Source of the DNA: Sulfuriroseicoccus oceanibius
GTDB lineage: Bacteria; Verrucomicrobiota; Verrucomicrobiia; Verrucomicrobiales; SLCJ01
Direction of reading: 5' to 3'
Length of the DNA: 64,000 nucleotides
Assembly (NCBI RefSeq): GCF_010681825.2
Contig: NZ_CP066776.1
Location: 806,001-870,000 of the forward strand
Both the position numbers and the translations under genes were made by a program. Within the stretch, counting starts at the first letter, position 1. Every line of letters starts with the position of its first letter. Below the pieces are notes generated by a model. It searched no databases, was not told the origin of the DNA, and saw only the letters and a list, made by a program, of their open reading frames with translations. Shown piece by piece: positions 1 through 8,578 of this stretch.

Positions 1-2183
1 CGTGTGCGGCAGCCGGGATCAAGTTCGGGGTGTATCTGTCGCCGGCGGATTTGTATCAAATTGAATCCGCGACCAACTACACAACGGGCTCGGGTTACTA
101 TGGACATGGTAGCGCCACCCGGTTGTCGACCATTCCGACCAATCCGGCGACCTTTGGCAGCGATCCGACCCAGGGACGGACGCCACCCGCCGGCTTTGAG
201 TCTTATGAATACCAAGCGGACGACTATAATCGTTACTTCCTCAACCAGCTTTATGAATTGCTGACGGAGTACGGGGATATCGCTGAAGTTTGGTTTGATG
301 GAGCGACACCAAAGAACGGGCCGCAGCCACAGGCGTATAACCGCCACGATTGGTATGATCTGATTCGCAAACTCCAGCCGGGCGCAAACATTGCGGTGAA
401 GGGGCCGGATGTGCGGTGGGTTGGTAACGAACATGGTCACTCGCGCGAAACCGAGTGGAGTCCCATTCCGATCCCCCAGCATCCCGATGTTTATACATGG
501 GGGGATGCCACTGCGACCGACCTGGGGAGCCGTGCTCGGTTAACTGGTGGGAACTACCTGACCTGGTGGCCGGCGGAAGCGGATGTGCCAATTCTCAGTG
601 GATGGTTCCACACACCAAGCCGCGGTGTGAAGTCGGCGAATACACTGATTGATATCTATTACAAGTCGGTTGGACGGAACTCGAATTTGTTGCTCAACTT
701 GTCTCCAGACAAGCGCGGCCTGATCCCGGAGAACCAAATCACTCCGCTGATGGAGGCGATGACCATTGTACAACAAACCTTCTCTAATAATCTGGCCTTG
801 GACGGCACGGTGACGGCGGATTCGGAGTTGGCCGAAAGCCCGGCCAGCCGCATGATTGATGGGGACTTGGATAGTTATTGGGAGTCGGAAGCAGGCAACA
901 GCACGCCAACCGTGACGCTGACAATGCCTGAGGTGAGAACCTTCGACCGCGTTGTGTTGCAGGAAGCCATCGCCCAGCGGGGGATGCGTGTTGAAACGTT
1001 CGCAATCGATGCGTGGATCAATGGCGCCTGGGTGCAGCAGGCCACGAGTACTTGTGTCGGGCACAAACGGATTTTGCAGATCCCTGAAGTGACCACAGAC
1101 CGGGTACGCATTCGTATTACCCAGTCGCGCACAGAGCCGACTCTGGCGAATGTCGGGTTGTACCAGTCTGCCGAGCTTCTGGATTCACCTCAGATTGCCG
1201 AGCGGGACGCTGCCGGAAGAGTGGTGATCACCGCCGCGGCCGGTGACACGATTCATTACACGATCGACGGGACGACTCCGACCATGGCATCACCGACCTA
1301 CAGCGGTGCGGTGGACTTGCCACTTGGGGGCACGGTGCGGGCCATCGCGGTGAATGGAAACTCGGTGAGCTTCGAAACTATCAAGACTTTCTCGGGCTAT
1401 TCGCCGACAGGATGGACGGTGATTTCGGTTAGTAGTGAGGAGGGGGCTGAGCCTGGAAGTTATGCGATCGATGATGATCCATCGACCAACTGGCACACGG
1501 ATTACGCTGCGGCGGCTGCGCATCCGCACCACCTGACGGTGGACATGGGAAGTGTCCGCTGGATTGGTGGGTTTTCCTACCTTCCTCGGGGTACTGGAGC
1601 CAACGGAATCGCGAAGAACTATGTGTTTGAAGTGAGTACGGACAACTCGGAGTGGACGACGGTGGCTACAGGCGAGTTCTTGAATATCAAAAACAACCCA
1701 GTGCTGCAGCAGGTGCCATTCGATGCGATCGAAGCGCGTTACTTCCGCTTCACCGCGAGCGATGAAGTGAATAATGCCAACTGGACCTCTGCTGCGGAGA
1801 TTAATGTCCTGCCCGGTGGGTTTGATGGGTTCCGTCAGCAGCACGGACTCCAAACATCGGCGCCGACATCTGATTCGGATAACGACGGACAAGACTTGCT
1901 TGCCGAGTACTACTTTGGCAACAGCCCGGTGACGAAGGAGCAGATGCCGGTACCGATTGTGGCGGCTCCCGTTGCAGGCGGTGTGGCATTGGAAGTGGTA
2001 CGCGATTCGTCGGCTGTCGGGGTGACCCCGAGATTTGAGATGACCGAGACGCTGGATGGCTGGGAGCCCGTGACACCTTCGTCTGTAAGCTCGACTGAGC
2101 TCGGAGGCGGGAAGACGCGCGACGTCTACAGTTTCCCTGTATCGGGGCTGCGTCGGTTCTTCCGCGTGCTGGTGCAGCCGTAG
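1..2183 (+). CDS. Secreted alpha-L-fucosidase (GH29), 3' part; 5' end outside window
   Basis: The reading frame is open from base 3, so this is the C-terminal part of a longer gene. The first residues read GIKFGVYLSP, a typical GH29 stretch. The conserved WFDG around visible residue 98 carries the Asp that is the nucleophile in GH29 retaining fucosidases, and the barrel ends near residue 255. Then follow an F5/8 type C (discoidin-like) beta-sandwich (about 265-385), a chitobiase-like CHB_HEX_C domain with YTIDGTTPT (about 400-455), a second F5/8C domain (about 465-600), a short Asp-rich calcium-type segment (SDNDGQD), and a C-terminal beta-domain ending RRFFRVLVQP. It should release alpha-L-fucose from glycans outside the cell; the carbohydrate-binding-like domains fit a polymeric substrate. 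Signal peptide and catalytic acid/base are not visible. Family assignment is firm; the exact substrate is unknown. Confidence 0.92.
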   Translation, partial: CAAAGIKFGVYLSPADLYQIESATNYTTGSGYYGHGSATRLSTIPTNPATFGSDPTQGRTPPAGFESYEYQADDYNRYFLNQLYELLTEYGDIAEVWFDGATPKNGPQPQAYNRHDWYDLIRKLQPGANIAVKGPDVRWVGNEHGHSRETEWSPIPIPQHPDVYTWGDATATDLGSRARLTGGNYLTWWPAEADVPILSGWFHTPSRGVKSANTLIDIYYKSVGRNSNLLLNLSPDKRGLIPENQITPLMEAMTIVQQTFSNNLALDGTVTADSELAESPASRMIDGDLDSYWESEAGNSTPTVTLTMPEVRTFDRVVLQEAIAQRGMRVETFAIDAWINGAWVQQATSTCVGHKRILQIPEVTTDRVRIRITQSRTEPTLANVGLYQSAELLDSPQIAERDAAGRVVITAAAGDTIHYTIDGTTPTMASPTYSGAVDLPLGGTVRAIAVNGNSVSFETIKTFSGYSPTGWTVISVSSEEGAEPGSYAIDDDPSTNWHTDYAAAAAHPHHLTVDMGSVRWIGGFSYLPRGTGANGIAKNYVFEVSTDNSEWTTVATGEFLNIKNNPVLQQVPFDAIEARYFRFTASDEVNNANWTSAAEINVLPGGFDGFRQQHGLQTSAPTSDSDNDGQDLLAEYYFGNSPVTKEQMPVPIVAAPVAGGVALEVVRDSSAVGVTPRFEMTETLDGWEPVTPSSVSSTELGGGKTRDVYSFPVSGLRRFFRVLVQP

Positions 2184-2212
2184 CTGAATATTTTAATTTG
2201 AGTTTCGGTTAA

Positions 2213-2344
2213 CGCCTCGGCGAGGCTGTCCATAGGAAGGGTGACACAGTGCAAGATGTGACGATCACAGCGGTGCCTGAGCCTTCCCCTGCCTTTTTGC
2301 TCGGTATGGGAGGCTTGCCGTTGGCTTTGTTTCGTCACGGATAA
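2213..2344 (+). pseudogene. Orphan PEP-CTERM sorting tail (gene remnant)
   Basis: The frame from 2213 to the TAA at 2342-2344 has no ATG, yet its end reads VTITAVPEPSPAFLLG followed by a hydrophobic stretch and RHG. That is the tripartite PEP-CTERM exosortase signal: VPEP motif, membrane segment, short basic tail. It lies directly downstream of the fucosidase stop in a different frame. The basic tail is weak (one Arg, one His). Most likely it is the last piece of a deleted or frameshifted secreted-protein gene, with the other 30 or so upstream codons carrying nothing recognisable. The rest of the 2184-2525 gap holds only a terminator. Confidence 0.6.
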
Positions 2345-2371
2345 GTTTGTTCTGTTGTTTGTTGCGTGTAG

Positions 2372-2410
2372 TCACCCCGGTCCGTTCTTTGCGGGCTGGG
2401 GTGATTTTTT
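2372..2410 (+). terminator. Rho-independent terminator
   Basis: The stem TCACCCC (2372-2378) pairs with GGGGTGA (2398-2404) and is followed at once by six T residues. It ends transcription from the fucosidase/PEP-CTERM region before the SpoIIE-type gene. Confidence 0.75.
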
Positions 2411-2525
2411 GTGCTCTGATGCAGCCTTTGGTTGGATTTGAGACGTAGGGTGGGGGAGACGTTGGGGCATGGTGAGGACTGGGAGATTTACCGGCGTCTG
2501 AGAGTTTGTTTTTTCCCTCAGAGTG

Positions 2526-4271
2526 ATGGCCATCAAGCATTTGTTTATCGGGGTGGTCGTTGGTTGGTCGGTGCTGGTGATTGCGTTGGTGGCTTTGGTG
2601 TGGGCATCGGGGGGGGCGCACAAGGATGTCGCTGTCGGGCAGCACCGGCGGTATGAATCGTTTCACCTGGCGGATGAATTGAGACAGAGCTCGGATGACC
2701 TGACGCGCTTGGTGCGGGCTTATGTAGCGACTGGCGACCCGCGCTATCGCCAGTATTTCTATGAGGTCGTGGCGATTCGTAATGGTGAGAGCCCCCGTCC
2801 GCAGCGTTATGAACGGTCGTATTGGGACCTGGTCGGGCGGGACGGTACCCGGCCCACCGAGCAGGGTGAGGCGAAGTCACTCGAGGATAGGATGCGTGAG
2901 CTGCAGTTTACCGACCACGAGTTTGAGTTGTTGCAGCAGGCGAGGGAGAAGTCGGATGCGCTCGCTACTGTGGAGGAAGACGCGATGCAGGCGGTGAATG
3001 GAGTGTTTCGTGATGAGGAGGGGAATTTCACCGTCCAAGCCGCACCGAACCAGCATTTGGCGATGCAGCTGGTCTATAATGATCGTTACCATCGAGCGAA
3101 GGCGGAGATCATGCGGACGATCAACGAGTTCATTGATCACGTCGATAAGAGGACATCGGATGAGGTGATGGCGAGCTTGGATCGCGAGCGTTTTTACCTC
3201 TATCTGTCGTGGCCTTTAGGGGGCTTGGCAGTGTTGGTGAGCCTGGCCCTTTTTGGTTTGATCGCGAAGTACGGGGTCGTGCCTTTGCGGCGGTTGCGGG
3301 CGGCTGTGGTGGAGTTTTCCGACGGGAAATACCATCGGCGTCCGCAGGGAGACCGTGCCGCGTTCTCTGAAGTCCAGGACTTGGCCAGATCGTTCGACAG
3401 TATGTCCGACGTGATCGTGCGTGATATTGACCACCGCAAGAAGGTGGGGCGTGAATTGGAAGTGGCGAAAAATTCGGCCGAAGCAGCATACCGTAAAGTG
3501 AAAGAGGACCTGGAGGCCGCGGCCAAAATCCAGCATGCGTTGCTGCCTTCGAATATGCCGGTTCTCAAGGGTTATAAGTTCGCCTTTGCGTATCAGCCCT
3601 GTGAGGAGTTGGGAGGAGATACGCTGAATGTGTTCCCGCTCGATGAGGATCGCGTTGGTGTTTACCTACTTGATGTGAGTGGGCACGGTGTGCAGGCGGC
3701 TTTGTTGGCCTCCACGCTGAGTCACGTGATGTCGCCGATGCGATCGGATGATTCGGTGTTGTGGCAACGGGATGTCGACGGAGGCTACACGTTGGCGCCT
3801 CCTCGGTTGGTAGCGCAGAGGCTGAATGTGCGGTTTCCGATCAACATGGAAACGGTCCAGTATTTTACGATCCATTACGGGGTGCTCAATGTACGGGAAG
3901 GCTCCTACAGGTTCATCTCCGCCGGGCATCCCGGGCCGCGGTTGGTCTCAGCCAGCGGGGACTGCCGGACTTTGGATGCGATGGGGCCTGGGATTGGATT
4001 GATCGAAGGTGCGAAGTTCGAGGAAGGGGAAGCCCAACTGGAGCGAGGGGACCGCGTTTTGTTCTTTTCCGACGGGGTTTTGGAGGCGGCCAATAGCGAT
4101 GGAGAGTTGTATCAAGATGCGCAGTTGCAACGCTGTGTGAAGCGGTTGCGGAAGCATGGGCTGAAGGATTGTCTTCGGGCTCTGATTGTCGATGTCGTGG
4201 CGTGGTCGGACGGTGAGCAGGAAGACGACGTCTCGGTTGTAGCGATCGAAGTGACTGGGGATTCGGGATAA
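2526..4271 (+). CDS. Membrane sensor with HAMP and SpoIIE/RsbU-type PP2C phosphatase
   Basis: Predicted Ser/Thr phosphatase that would act on anti-anti-sigma (STAS) proteins in a partner-switching pathway. N-terminal membrane helix at about residues 6-28, an alpha-helical periplasmic sensor region (about 30-225) rich in charged residues, a second membrane helix (about 228-248), a HAMP segment (about 250-305) and a coiled-coil linker into the catalytic domain (about 340-578). PP2C metal-site motifs are present: ELGGD, LLDVSGHG, SAGHPGP, FFSDGVLEA and EDDVSVV. The periplasmic part resembles the helical-bundle sensors of chemoreceptors; its ligand is unknown. ATG at 2526 is preferred over the GTG three bases earlier. 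No STAS or anti-sigma partner lies next to it. It stands alone after a terminator. Confidence 0.85.
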   Translation: MAIKHLFIGVVVGWSVLVIALVALVWASGGAHKDVAVGQHRRYESFHLADELRQSSDDLTRLVRAYVATGDPRYRQYFYEVVAIRNGESPRPQRYERSYWDLVGRDGTRPTEQGEAKSLEDRMRELQFTDHEFELLQQAREKSDALATVEEDAMQAVNGVFRDEEGNFTVQAAPNQHLAMQLVYNDRYHRAKAEIMRTINEFIDHVDKRTSDEVMASLDRERFYLYLSWPLGGLAVLVSLALFGLIAKYGVVPLRRLRAAVVEFSDGKYHRRPQGDRAAFSEVQDLARSFDSMSDVIVRDIDHRKKVGRELEVAKNSAEAAYRKVKEDLEAAAKIQHALLPSNMPVLKGYKFAFAYQPCEELGGDTLNVFPLDEDRVGVYLLDVSGHGVQAALLASTLSHVMSPMRSDDSVLWQRDVDGGYTLAPPRLVAQRLNVRFPINMETVQYFTIHYGVLNVREGSYRFISAGHPGPRLVSASGDCRTLDAMGPGIGLIEGAKFEEGEAQLERGDRVLFFSDGVLEAANSDGELYQDAQLQRCVKRLRKHGLKDCLRALIVDVVAWSDGEQEDDVSVVAIEVTGDSG

Positions 4272-4298
4272 GTGGGGCGACGCATGGCCAGCCTTGGG

Positions 4299-4793
4299 CT
4301 AGCTGGCATCAGGTCCCTGGGTTCGTCCTTCCAATGCCCTGCGGAGGAGTGTGCGGGATCGGTGAGTGAGAGGAGCCAGACTGAGCACCACGCCACCCCC
4401 GCCCTTCAGATCAATGGTCAAATGAGGGGGCGCTTCGTCGATTTGAAGCCGCTTGATTTCGGACCAATGAATGATGCGGAAGTTGGTTGCCGGTCGCCAG
4501 AATGGAAAGATCTCAATCCCGAGGGGTGTGAGTAGCAAATAGGCGTGCACGGTGAGAAACGCTGCGGCCCAGAAACCGGCGGCCGCGACGACAGCCAGAG
4601 GGATCATCCACCACCAGGCGATGGTCGGAGTCAGTCCGGTGGCTGCCGCTTGCCAGTGGTTCACCGCGGCTACGATCAAGCCGGCCATTGCCAATCCGCC
4701 TACCGCCGCAAAGCCTGCAGCCTGTCGGGACCGGGTGAAGCGAAGTTCCTTTTCAGGTTCGGTGGGGGTGATTCTGGAGGCGGGGTTGAACAT
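4299..4793 (-). CDS. Two-TM membrane protein with PH-like cytosolic domain, unknown function
   Basis: About 164 residues from ATG at 4793; the same frame extends upstream to a TTG at 4835, but without added support. Residues about 23-46 and 57-85 are hydrophobic helices separated by a short loop. The C-terminal half (TPLGIEIFPFWRPATNFRIIHWSEIKRLQI) resembles the small PH-like domains of bacterial YcxB/DUF-type membrane proteins: a beta-rich segment with a tryptophan before the SEI motif. It is convergent with the phosphatase gene (27 bp apart) and divergent from the TMEM220-like gene. No catalytic residues are evident, and the family assignment is tentative. Confidence 0.65.
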   Translation of the reverse strand: MFNPASRITPTEPEKELRFTRSRQAAGFAAVGGLAMAGLIVAAVNHWQAAATGLTPTIAWWWMIPLAVVAAAGFWAAAFLTVHAYLLLTPLGIEIFPFWRPATNFRIIHWSEIKRLQIDEAPPHLTIDLKGGGGVVLSLAPLTHRSRTLLRRALEGRTQGPDAS

Positions 4794-4919
4794 GGGAGAA
4801 GGCCAGAGGATGTGAGCGATGTCGCGACGCGTCAATCTTGGGGTTCGGTACTGTGAGGTTTGCGATGAACAGCATGAGCGGACTTGCGCCGGGCGGCCTC
4901 TTCACTAACATCAGCGCCT

Positions 4920-5303
4920 ATGAGTGAGGGGGCTAAATCGCAATCCGGTAAGCTGAAAATTCTCCATGCGGGTGCAGCACTGCTTTTTCTAACGGTGGCC
5001 TTCGTGCAGATGAACGATCCAGATCCTTTGTATTGGATTGTCGTCTACTTGCTTGTTGCCGGCGTTGCGGTCGCTCGTTTCATGGGCCGACGCATGGACT
5101 CCGCGGTGAAGGTGGTCGTCGGGATGGTGATTGCGGGGTTGCTCGTATCGGGGCCTGGAGTTGTCGGTTATTTGACGTCAGGGGACTTTAACTCGATCTA
5201 CGGACAAATGGCGATGGAGCGGCCCTACATTGAATCGGTGCGCGAGTTCCTCGGGTTGTTCGTCGCCGGGCTCTACCTTGTACTCGCAGGTGTCCGCCGA
5301 TAG
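4920..5303 (+). CDS. TMEM220-family small membrane protein
   Basis: 127 residues from ATG 4920; a start at 4884 in the same frame would add 12 unconserved residues. Four hydrophobic helices. The segment FVQMNDPDPLYWIVVYLL is the hallmark of the TMEM220 (transmembrane family 220) family, which usually reads Q-x-N-D-P-D-P at the end of the first helix. The molecular function of the family is unknown. The gene is monocistronic by context; downstream lie two RAYT-linked palindromic repeats. Confidence 0.8.
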   Translation: MSEGAKSQSGKLKILHAGAALLFLTVAFVQMNDPDPLYWIVVYLLVAGVAVARFMGRRMDSAVKVVVGMVIAGLLVSGPGVVGYLTSGDFNSIYGQMAMERPYIESVREFLGLFVAGLYLVLAGVRR

Positions 5304-5649
5304 AGCGCAGGATTTCTGCCCGAGTGCGGCTCATCGACAGATACGTTCGACCAATCATTTGATGCCAGCCATCAAATAACGCGATGCTGATTTGTTGTCG
5401 GTAAAACCGTGGTTTGCGCGCGGATCGGGGACTTCCGTTTGGCGCAGGATTACACTAAATCAGGTGTGGTGAGGGGATCGAGCCCGCTGCCTGAGGTTCC
5501 GGGCAAGCGGAGGCTGGCATCTGCGCACGGACGTGGTGGGATGCAACGCAATTTGATGCCAGGCATCAAATGTGCGGGTGCGGCGGGAACGCTTGTGGTA
5601 GCGTGGATTTGGGGCTGAGCCGCTGGTGCGCAATTGGCGCAGAATGGGG
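5304..5649. other. Intergenic region with two RAYT-linked repeat elements
   Basis: No gene is supported here; the open frame at 5409-5618 runs across both repeats and matches nothing I recognise. The region contains palindromes at 5357 and 5551, each followed after about 80 bp by a TTGGCGCAG box. The second box reaches into the stop codon of the minus-strand gene that ends at 5650. Confidence 0.7.
5357..5450 (+). repeat. RAYT-linked palindromic element, copy 1
   Basis: It starts with the imperfect palindrome TTTGATGCCAGCCATCAAA (core at 5358-5376) and ends with the box TTGGCGCAGGAT at 5439-5450. The 60 bp between are not obviously conserved with other copies. Same orientation as the other four copies in the window. 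Confidence 0.75.
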
Positions 5650-5651
5650 CT
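5551..5651 (+). repeat. RAYT-linked palindromic element, copy 2
   Basis: The perfect palindrome TTTGATGCCAGGCATCAAA (one-base loop) at 5552-5570 is followed by TTGGCGCAGAATGGGGCT at 5634-5651. The distal box runs into the complement of the stop codon of the minus-strand membrane-protein gene (5650-5652), so the element abuts or has replaced that gene's 3' end. Confidence 0.75.
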
Positions 5652-6468
5652 AGCCGAGTTTGACCAGGTCTTTGACGAACTGAGCCCAGAGGAAGAAAAG
5701 CCCGCGTGGGGAGTAGCGGAAGAAGCCTTCACCTGCGGGACGGATGATGCCGCGGTCGAGGTTGTGGTCGACTTGCTCGCTGAACTCGATCTCCAGCTGG
5801 CGCGGGAATTCGTCATCGGCCGGGGTGACGATTTGTTCCGATGTGACGAGGTTGTCGTCGAGGAACTCGATGTGGCGGTCGATGAGCTCGTTGAACGATC
5901 GGGCTTCCGCTGCGCGCAGGGTGTGCTGGTTTGGCGGCATCACCATGCTGTAGGAGAATGGATAGTTCCACGTGCGGAAGAGCCGGCCGTCCTCAGTGCG
6001 GCTGGAGAGCGAAACGAAGAGAATGGCATGACCTGCTTGTTCGTGGAGGCAGAGCGTGGCGGTGGTGTGGTCTTCGTCGCGGTGGAAGATGCGGAAGAAT
6101 TGCCGGGACTGGTCATCCTGCCAGCCGACGTTGTTCATTTGGCGGAAGCCGGCGTTGGCGATTTCCGTGGAGACTTCGTGAACCTGAGGGAACTCGGTAC
6201 GGGTCGGGGGGAAACGTGAGTCGATGGACTTGCGGGTGGGCAGTCGCAGCTTGCGGATCCGGGTGAGGATTTCCAGCCATGGGAGCAGGAACCAAACCGA
6301 GAGGGAGATGAGTCCGCCGCCCCACGAGTTGCCGGAGACGAAGAATCCGATCAGAAATGAGGCGCCGAAGAAGGCGATCATCCCGAGCTTTCTGGGGACG
6401 GGGTGGCCGAAGGTGCGAAGCCCCAGGCCGAGGACGATCACGCCGATGATGTAAAGGAAGTCACTCAC
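5650..6468 (-). CDS. Membrane-anchored protein of unknown function
   Basis: About 272 residues if translation starts at GTG 6468 (VSDFLYIIGVIVLG); the open frame extends to 6624 but would then overlap tyrS and add a non-hydrophobic, Cys-rich leader, so I prefer the GTG. Three hydrophobic segments fill the first 90 residues or so. A soluble alpha/beta region follows, with no motif I recognise; it contains LCLHEQAGHAILFVSLSSR and the run ELIDRHIEFLDDNL. Divergent from tyrS with about 138 bp between starts. Its stop codon coincides with the end of a palindromic repeat element, so the C-terminus may have been altered by insertion. Confidence 0.6.
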   Translation of the reverse strand: MSDFLYIIGVIVLGLGLRTFGHPVPRKLGMIAFFGASFLIGFFVSGNSWGGGLISLSVWFLLPWLEILTRIRKLRLPTRKSIDSRFPPTRTEFPQVHEVSTEIANAGFRQMNNVGWQDDQSRQFFRIFHRDEDHTTATLCLHEQAGHAILFVSLSSRTEDGRLFRTWNYPFSYSMVMPPNQHTLRAAEARSFNELIDRHIEFLDDNLVTSEQIVTPADDEFPRQLEIEFSEQVDHNLDRGIIRPAGEGFFRYSPRGLFFLWAQFVKDLVKLG

Positions 6469-6606
6469 GTTGATTGAGAGGGAATTGCGTGGCGGATGGT
6501 AAACAAATCCGCTGATAGGTACGATACGGGAATCCTTCTGATGTGCAATTCGGCGTTTGTCTGTTTGCGGATCGCCAATTGGTGGGCAAATTGTGCATCT
6601 CCCGTC

Positions 6607-7776
6607 ATGAACGCTGCAGAACAACTCGAACTACTCACCCGCGGAACCGCCAAGGTCATCAGTGTAGACAACCTGAAGGCCAAACTCGAGGAAGGGCGCC
6701 CATTGCGCGTCAAACTCGGAGTGGACCCGACCGCCCCGGATATTCACCTTGGTCACACGGTGGCATTTGAGAAGCTGCGTCAGTTCCAGGAGCTTGGGCA
6801 TCAGGTGGTTTTGATCATTGGTGACTTCACCGCGACGATTGGTGATCCATCCGGCCGCTCCGCGACGCGTCCGCCGCTGACGCGTGAGCAGGTGTTGGAG
6901 AACGCGAAGACCTACACTGATCAGGCGTTTAAGATTCTCGATAAGGAGTCGACCGAGGTTGTGTTCAACGGTGACTGGTTCGGCAAGATGAGCTACCACG
7001 AGGTGCTTGAGTTGAACTCGAAGGTGACGATGCAACAGATGCTGCAGCGTGAGGACTTCCGCACCCGCGTGGAAAAGGGGCAGGAAGTGCGTTTGCACGA
7101 GATGCAGTACCCGATCATGCAGGGCTGGGACTCGGTGGTGGTGCGTGCGGATGTCGAGATCGGCGGGACTGATCAGTTGTTCAACATCCTCGTGGGCCGC
7201 GATTTGCAGAAAGAGCAGGGCATGTCGCAACAGGTTGTCATGCTGGTACCAATTCTCGAAGGCTTGGACGGCGTGAAGAAGATGTCCAAGAGCTTGAACA
7301 ACTACGTCGCGGTGAACGATGCGCCTGATGACATGTTCGGCAAGTTGATGAGTGTTTCGGACGAGTTGATGTCGCGCTACTACACCTTGTTGCTTGGTGA
7401 GGACGTGCCGGAGATCCACCCGATGGACGCTAAGAAGCAGCTGGCGAAGCGGATTGTCTCGCGTTACCACAGCGATGCGGATGGCGATGCGGCTTTGGCT
7501 GCGTTTGAGGCGCGCTTTTCAAAGAAAGACGTCGATGCCTCTGATTGGCCTGAGTTCACGCCGCCGGCGGACCGCAAGGATCTGATCGCGGTGGTGGCGG
7601 CTGCCTATCAGAATGCCTACGATGCCAAGCGCTCGAACTCGGATGTGCGCCGATTGATCCAGCAGGGGTCGATTCAAATCAACGGCGAAAAGGTAACCGA
7701 TCCGAAAGCCGAGCCTGAGCTGAAGGCTGGTGACGTGATCAAGCTCGACAAGAAGCGCTCGGTGCGCGTCGGCTAA
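6607..7776 (+). CDS. tyrS: Tyrosyl-tRNA synthetase
   Basis: Class I aminoacyl-tRNA synthetase that activates tyrosine and charges tRNA-Tyr in the cytosol. The 389-residue product from ATG 6607 has the HIGH-type motif HLGH at residues 47-50, the ATP-site KMSKS at 225-229 and a C-terminal S4 RNA-binding domain (about 325-389, SDVRRLIQQGSIQINGEKV). An in-frame extension to 6496 is rejected because the family starts at NAAEQLELLTRG. Length is normal. No T-box-like leader is evident. The gene is followed by adk after 84 bp, perhaps cotranscribed. Confidence 0.96.
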   Translation: MNAAEQLELLTRGTAKVISVDNLKAKLEEGRPLRVKLGVDPTAPDIHLGHTVAFEKLRQFQELGHQVVLIIGDFTATIGDPSGRSATRPPLTREQVLENAKTYTDQAFKILDKESTEVVFNGDWFGKMSYHEVLELNSKVTMQQMLQREDFRTRVEKGQEVRLHEMQYPIMQGWDSVVVRADVEIGGTDQLFNILVGRDLQKEQGMSQQVVMLVPILEGLDGVKKMSKSLNNYVAVNDAPDDMFGKLMSVSDELMSRYYTLLLGEDVPEIHPMDAKKQLAKRIVSRYHSDADGDAALAAFEARFSKKDVDASDWPEFTPPADRKDLIAVVAAAYQNAYDAKRSNSDVRRLIQQGSIQINGEKVTDPKAEPELKAGDVIKLDKKRSVRVG

Positions 7777-7860
7777 GCTTCGGGACTGGAGCAGTTTTCG
7801 GTCGGGTGCCCCCTCCGGCCACGTAACCTATATTCAACCAACGACTATTTATTTCAGACC

Positions 7861-8493
7861 GTGACAGCTGCAGCTCATTCACATGGCAAGCATAAGAGCA
7901 TTTTGATCTTTGGCGCTCCGGGGAGCGGCAAGGGTACCCAGGGGGTGATCATTGGCCAGATCCCGCGTTTCTACCACATGGCTTGTGGTGATGTGTTTCG
8001 CCAACTCGACACCCGGACCAAGATTGGTCAGGAGTTCGTGAAGTATTCCTCTAAAGGGCAACTGGTGCCGGATTCGGTGACGGTTGAGTTGTGGCACGCC
8101 GCGCTGGAAAGCCGGGTGGACAGCCACGCTTATAAGCCGGACATCGACTTCCTGGTGCTCGACGGAATCCCACGCAATGTCGAGCAAGCGCGCATCATGG
8201 AAGCGTACATCGATGTGGTGAAGGTGTTCCACTTGTCGTGCCCTAACCGCGAGGAGCTCGCCAAGCGCCTGCGCAAACGTGCGCTGAAGGACAATCGCCT
8301 CGACGATGCCAGCGATGAGGTGATTGAAAAACGCATCCGCACGTACGAAGCGGAGACCAAGCCTGTGCTCGATTTTTACGCTGGCGACCGCGTGTGTGAG
8401 ATCGATGCGACGCGCCAGCCGGTAGAGGTTGCGCACAAGATTCTCGGCGAGATCATGCAGATGCCTGCGTGGAAAGAGTCGGTCACCGTCTAA
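7861..8493 (+). CDS. adk: Adenylate kinase
   Basis: Interconverts ATP + AMP and 2 ADP. The P-loop GAPGSGKGT lies at residues 18-26; the AMP-binding segments include FYHMACGDVFR, and the usual DGFPR reads DGIPRN here. The lid is the short type without zinc cysteines, giving 210 residues. Start is GTG 7861, with no Shine-Dalgarno sequence visible; a start a few codons further in cannot be excluded because the first 11 residues are not conserved. Ends just before a bidirectional terminator. Confidence 0.93.
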   Translation: MTAAAHSHGKHKSILIFGAPGSGKGTQGVIIGQIPRFYHMACGDVFRQLDTRTKIGQEFVKYSSKGQLVPDSVTVELWHAALESRVDSHAYKPDIDFLVLDGIPRNVEQARIMEAYIDVVKVFHLSCPNREELAKRLRKRALKDNRLDDASDEVIEKRIRTYEAETKPVLDFYAGDRVCEIDATRQPVEVAHKILGEIMQMPAWKESVTV

Positions 8494-8518
8494 CGGTTGG
8501 GCTACATTTTATACTCAA

Positions 8519-8560
8519 TGAAAAACCCACAGGTTCCGCGGAGCCTGTGGGTTTCTTTTT
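8519..8560. terminator. Bidirectional terminator between adk and the exporter operon
   Basis: AAACCCACAGG-type arm (from 8522) pairs with CCTGTGGGTTT (to 8553) around a GC-rich loop. A-tract on the left and T-tract on the right (CTTTTTG) allow it to serve the converging adk (+) and lipoprotein (-) transcripts. Confidence 0.85.
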
Positions 8561-8578
8561 GATCTGATTTCGTGGCGC

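Noticed and set aside
6469-6624. Longer N-terminus of the minus-strand membrane protein
   Set aside because: It would overlap tyrS and add a Cys-rich, non-hydrophobic leader; GTG 6468 begins directly before the first hydrophobic helix.
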